DNA of 64,000 nt from Cucumis sativus (taxonomy: Eukaryota > Streptophyta > Magnoliopsida > Cucurbitales > Cucurbitaceae). Shown here one piece after another: positions 60,759 through 64,000 of this stretch. Numbering within the stretch: position 1 is the stretch's first letter; each line of letters begins with the position of its first letter. The stretch covers positions 9,982,001-10,046,000 of the forward strand of contig NC_026657.2 of the NCBI RefSeq assembly GCF_000004075.3. Direction: 5' to 3'. The position numbers and the translations under genes were made by a program. Below the pieces are notes generated by a model. That model searched no databases. It saw only the letters and a list, made by a program, of their open reading frames with translations, and had not been told where the DNA came from.

Positions 60759-61145
60759 ATGGAGATTGAGCTTGTTGTCACTTGCGATTGCTGTGGGCTG
60801 AAAGAAGATTGTACACAATTCTATATCAGTGAAGTTAAGGCTAAATTTGAAGGAAAATGGCTTTGTGGGCTTTGTTCTGAAGCTGTTAGAGATGAAGCTA
60901 AACGAAGCAAAAAACCATTGGTGGGAAATTTAGAAGAAGCTGTCAATGCTCATATGTCGTTTTGTAGAAAATTTAAATCTAATCCTGCTGTTCGTGTTGC
61001 TGATGGAATGAGGCTTATGCTTAGGAGGAGATCCAGCGATGTGTCCTCTTCCTCGCCATCGTCATCTTCTTCTGTTAAGAAGTATGCGAGATCCGCTAGC
61101 TCCTCTCAGGTGGGTTTCGACATGTCGTCTCTGTCGCTCTACTGA
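60759..61145 (+). CDS. DUF1677 family protein (128 aa, one exon)
   Basis: Plant-specific small protein of unknown biochemical role. The conserved core is VVTCDCCGLKEDCT (C9, C11, C12, C18), then GKWLCGLCSEAVRDE (C36, C39) and LEEAVNAHMSFCRKF (C69), which together resemble a metal-binding Cys cluster. The tail is Ser-rich and ends FDMSSLSLY. The start at 60759 is chosen because the family begins shortly before the Cys block; an in-frame ATG at 60630 would add 43 residues of leader-like sequence that I think is untranslated. It is intronless, as is usual for this family, and intact. Confidence 0.9.
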   Translation: MEIELVVTCDCCGLKEDCTQFYISEVKAKFEGKWLCGLCSEAVRDEAKRSKKPLVGNLEEAVNAHMSFCRKFKSNPAVRVADGMRLMLRRRSSDVSSSSPSSSSSVKKYARSASSSQVGFDMSSLSLY

Positions 61146-64000
61146 TTCTCTATTCTTTCTCTAGAGACTTTTTAATTATTTATTTAAGACTCGTTTGATA
61201 ACCGTTTGAATTTTGGTTTTTAGTTTTTGAAATTTTAACCTATAAATTTTGAAAACTCGGATAAGTAGTTTTTAGAATTTGATTAGAAGTTCTAAGTGTT
61301 TAGATGTAAAAATTGTAATTGAAAAAGTGAGCAATAAATTTCGAAAATAGAAAACTAAAAACAAAAACGTTATCAAACGATGCTTATCAAATTAAGGGTT
61401 TCGTTTATGATCCCTTCCTCCCTCTTGATTATCAAAATAATATTTGTTGTTCTAGGGAATTTGCTTTTGCCTCGAGGAAAGATTTCTATTTTTGTACATA
61501 AATAATGATGACAGTTTATTTAATTGTTTTGTAATTTATTACGAAATGAAGGAAAATGTTGAAAATGGTAAGTATATATTTCGTTTTTTAGTACATAACC
61601 ATAAATGAGATTCTCACTCATAAATTTTTTGTAGACACATTCATATACCAGTTGGGTTTTGCTCGTTTTGACAAATATATATATTTCTTTAGTGCGTATG
61701 AGCTAAAGAACGATTTTAATCTCTATACTTCAATGCATATTAATTATTTCAATTATATAGGTCAGATGTCAAAATTAGCTCATTCTAAATAAATATATAG
61801 TAATGCTTAAGAGTTGCTTATATTTAATTAGTTAAGACATACATTTCTTAAATATATGGAATAGAAATGTTTAAACTACATATCTTTTAATTGTTAACAC
61901 ATATTTTATGTTAACTATTGAGTTATACTCATTTTCACAAGCCTCGTGAAAAAGTTAAAACTATTGTATTTTAAATTATTTTAAAATATAAAAAATTATA
62001 TCTTATAGTAAATTTTAAACACATTACCTTTTGGGTCAATGACGCTAAAATCAAACTAGCGTCGATATGTGAAATCTAATTATTGTATGAAAAATCTTTC
62101 TATTATTGTCAAGTTTATACATGTAACAAAACATTTTTTTTTTCAAATGAAAATGTGCATTTCCTTCCAACACAAGCAAAGATAGATTCATACATTTTTT
62201 TTTTTTACGAAAGAGCTAGACTTTATAATTATACTTCAATAAAGAAAAATAATATGAAAGTGGAACTTAAACCTAAATCTAAATGGGGTTGAATGACAAT
62301 TTACCATTGGACTAACTACTTGTTAAAGAGGCTCGACCTCCAGATCTATACTAAATCAAACACGATGATAGACATTTTTTTTAAAAAATCATAATGAATT
62401 ATTGACCTTTTAATCGAATCCAAATGTATAAAAATATTTGAGGGGAAAGTAATAACGGAATCTAAATAAATAAAAGGCGAAAATTAAAACTTGGACACAT
62501 GTCTATCAAATGGGTTGAAAAGACGAAAAGAACTATTTGTCTTTATGGTTTAAATTAATTAAAGATACAAATCAAAATAAAGAGAGATTCAGAAGATTAG
62601 CAATAAATTGATTTGATGAATAATTGAGTTTGGTAAAAGAAATAGGATTTAACTTTTGACTTTGATTAATGAAATTATTATGAGTTGTTGCATTATTAAT
62701 TAAGCAATTTTTATTAATATATAGCAATGAGTTGGCCTTTTGCAATAAGTTAGAGCCACACAAGGAGAGTCCACCTTTAGTTATATTTAGTTCCTAAACT
62801 AAATTCCAAAAATTAACTAAATTCTCTTCTAGAACTAAAGATAAAACCCCAATTTGCCTTTCATATTATATAACTAACTAATCTGCTATGTGTATAATTA
62901 GAAATTTTATGAATACTTAATTAGAAATTATATTCAAAATCACCCTTAAACACATTCTTAATCACTCAAATTCAATTTAATGTTTAATAATCACTTAAAC
63001 TAATTTTGAATATGAATCTCCACTAATATTGTTAGTTAGAAACGTGGGTTGATTCTTGAATAATGATGGGGCCATTACGTTATTAACATAGGGCCCAATA
63101 TTAGGAAGTCAGTTTGCTTTAAAAACTCAAATGGAAAATGGAAAGAATCAATAGTCTAAAACTAAGTGATGAAACTTAACGAATTCCTCTTCCAATCATA
63201 ATTTTTCATACACTCAAAAACACTGTTAAAACTGTTGAAGTAGATAAATAGTTTAAGTCACAAATAATTGAAAAATTAACTTGTATACACGACAAAACTT
63301 GAGATCTTGTCTTCTTGAGACGATACTCAAAGTAATTACTTTTTTTGTTGTAGTAACACCCCGTCCACTAAATCAATCGACTCTATTATGGGAAATAAAC
63401 TAAACTTTTACGAATTTATAAAGAGAAACAAGTTTTATGGAAAAAAAAATGCATAAATTCAAGAAGTAATTTGAAGAAAGAGATGTTTATAGGTTACTTT
63501 GTAATCATTCAAATAGTTACGTGTCTTTTAGTTAATATTTGAAAAAACATATCCTTCCATGAATGCAACTCATGGAATTGAAAAGATGCAACCCTAAACA
63601 AAGAGTTGCATACCATTTTTCTAGATACATACCATTTATTTTAACATATCTAAAACAAAGGGCAAAATTCATACATAATAACTATTTTTTAGGTTAAAAT
63701 ACTATTTAAGTATTTGTACAACATTTGTTCAATTTTAGTTCATAAACTTTCAAATATCAAACTTTAATCGGAATACTTTTACAAACTCAACCTTTGAAAG
63801 TTAATTTCTTTTGGATCAAAATTAGTTAAATAATAACAATAATTTTAACGAAAAAAATATAACAATATTAAAAAAAAGTTTAGAAAAAATGAATAATAAA
63901 CTAAGCATAGAGAATAAATTTATGAGACAAAATTATAAATTTATTTAGAGTAGTCTAAATATAAAGTGAAATTAAGAAAATCCAAAAAAGTGTAATATTT
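61146..64000. other. Spacer at the right end of the window
   Basis: AT-rich, with one family B element (61187-61386) and, at about 63692-63810, a TTGTTCAATTTTAGTTCATAAACTTTCAAA-type phrase seen in several widespread plant repeats. A repeat-like phrase near 62300-62340 (ACCATTGGACTAACT) is too short to name. No gene is seen. Confidence 0.5.
61187..61386. repeat. MITE-like inverted-repeat element, family B
   Basis: The left end CTCGTTTGATAACCGTTTGA, followed by GGTTTTTAGTTTTTGAAATTT, is matched by the right end read on the other strand: CATCGTTTGATAACGTTTTTG, followed by TTTTTAGTTTTCTATTTTCGAAATTT. That makes imperfect terminal inverted repeats of nearly 50 bases around an AT-rich middle. It has no coding capacity and is probably non-autonomous. 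It starts about 40 bases after the DUF1677 stop codon, so it may be transcribed in that gene's 3' end. Confidence 0.6.

Noticed and set aside
1-64000. CRISPR arrays, bacterial operons, rRNA or organelle insertions
   Set aside because: No spaced repeat array and no rRNA or organelle-like stretch was seen; the gene structures are plant nuclear.

Overview
This is a plant nuclear window, most likely from a cucurbit. The signs are very AT-rich spacers, genes with GT-AG introns, plant-only families (GPI-anchored lipid transfer proteins, a DUF1677 protein, a plastid folate transporter), and above all a storage-protein gene laid out like pumpkin PV100: four CxxxC motifs, an Arg/Glu-rich tract, then a vicilin. 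Small inverted-repeat elements of the kind common in cucurbit DNA recur throughout. The genus cannot be settled from the sequence alone.

Layout. 1-16.9 kb: a long gene-poor AT-rich stretch with three short GC-richer islands. 16.97-19.88 kb (+): a ten-exon type I inositol polyphosphate 5-phosphatase. 19.9-25.1 kb: spacer, then a seed-type promoter. 25.21-28.07 kb (+): the PV100-like vicilin precursor (six exons, 819 aa). 29.94-31.72 kb (+): 20S proteasome subunit beta type-2. 32.6-33.5 kb (-) and 35.24-35.95 kb (+): two divergent GPI-anchored non-specific lipid transfer proteins. 37.58-39.25 kb (-): CDC73/parafibromin of the Paf1 complex. 40.15-40.66 kb (-) and 41.03-41.54 kb (+): two head-to-head intronless GNAT acetyltransferases. 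44.26-53.07 kb (+): a nine-exon folate-biopterin transporter whose 5-kb fourth intron holds a decayed L1-type LINE and a small TRIM-like element. 53.1-60.7 kb: spacer. 60.76-61.15 kb (+): a DUF1677 protein. 61.15-64 kb: AT-rich spacer with repeats.

The genes are a normal mixed plant neighbourhood, not an operon or a shared pathway. The most interesting locus is the vicilin precursor. Asn-Gln bonds fall at the borders of its Cys-rich, Arg/Glu-rich and cupin parts and once per 40-41-residue repeat, so vacuolar processing enzyme could release several different peptides from one chain. All spliced models were built by hand from splice-site and reading-frame agreement. In every one the exon lengths sum to a whole number of codons, but no transcript or homology search was available.
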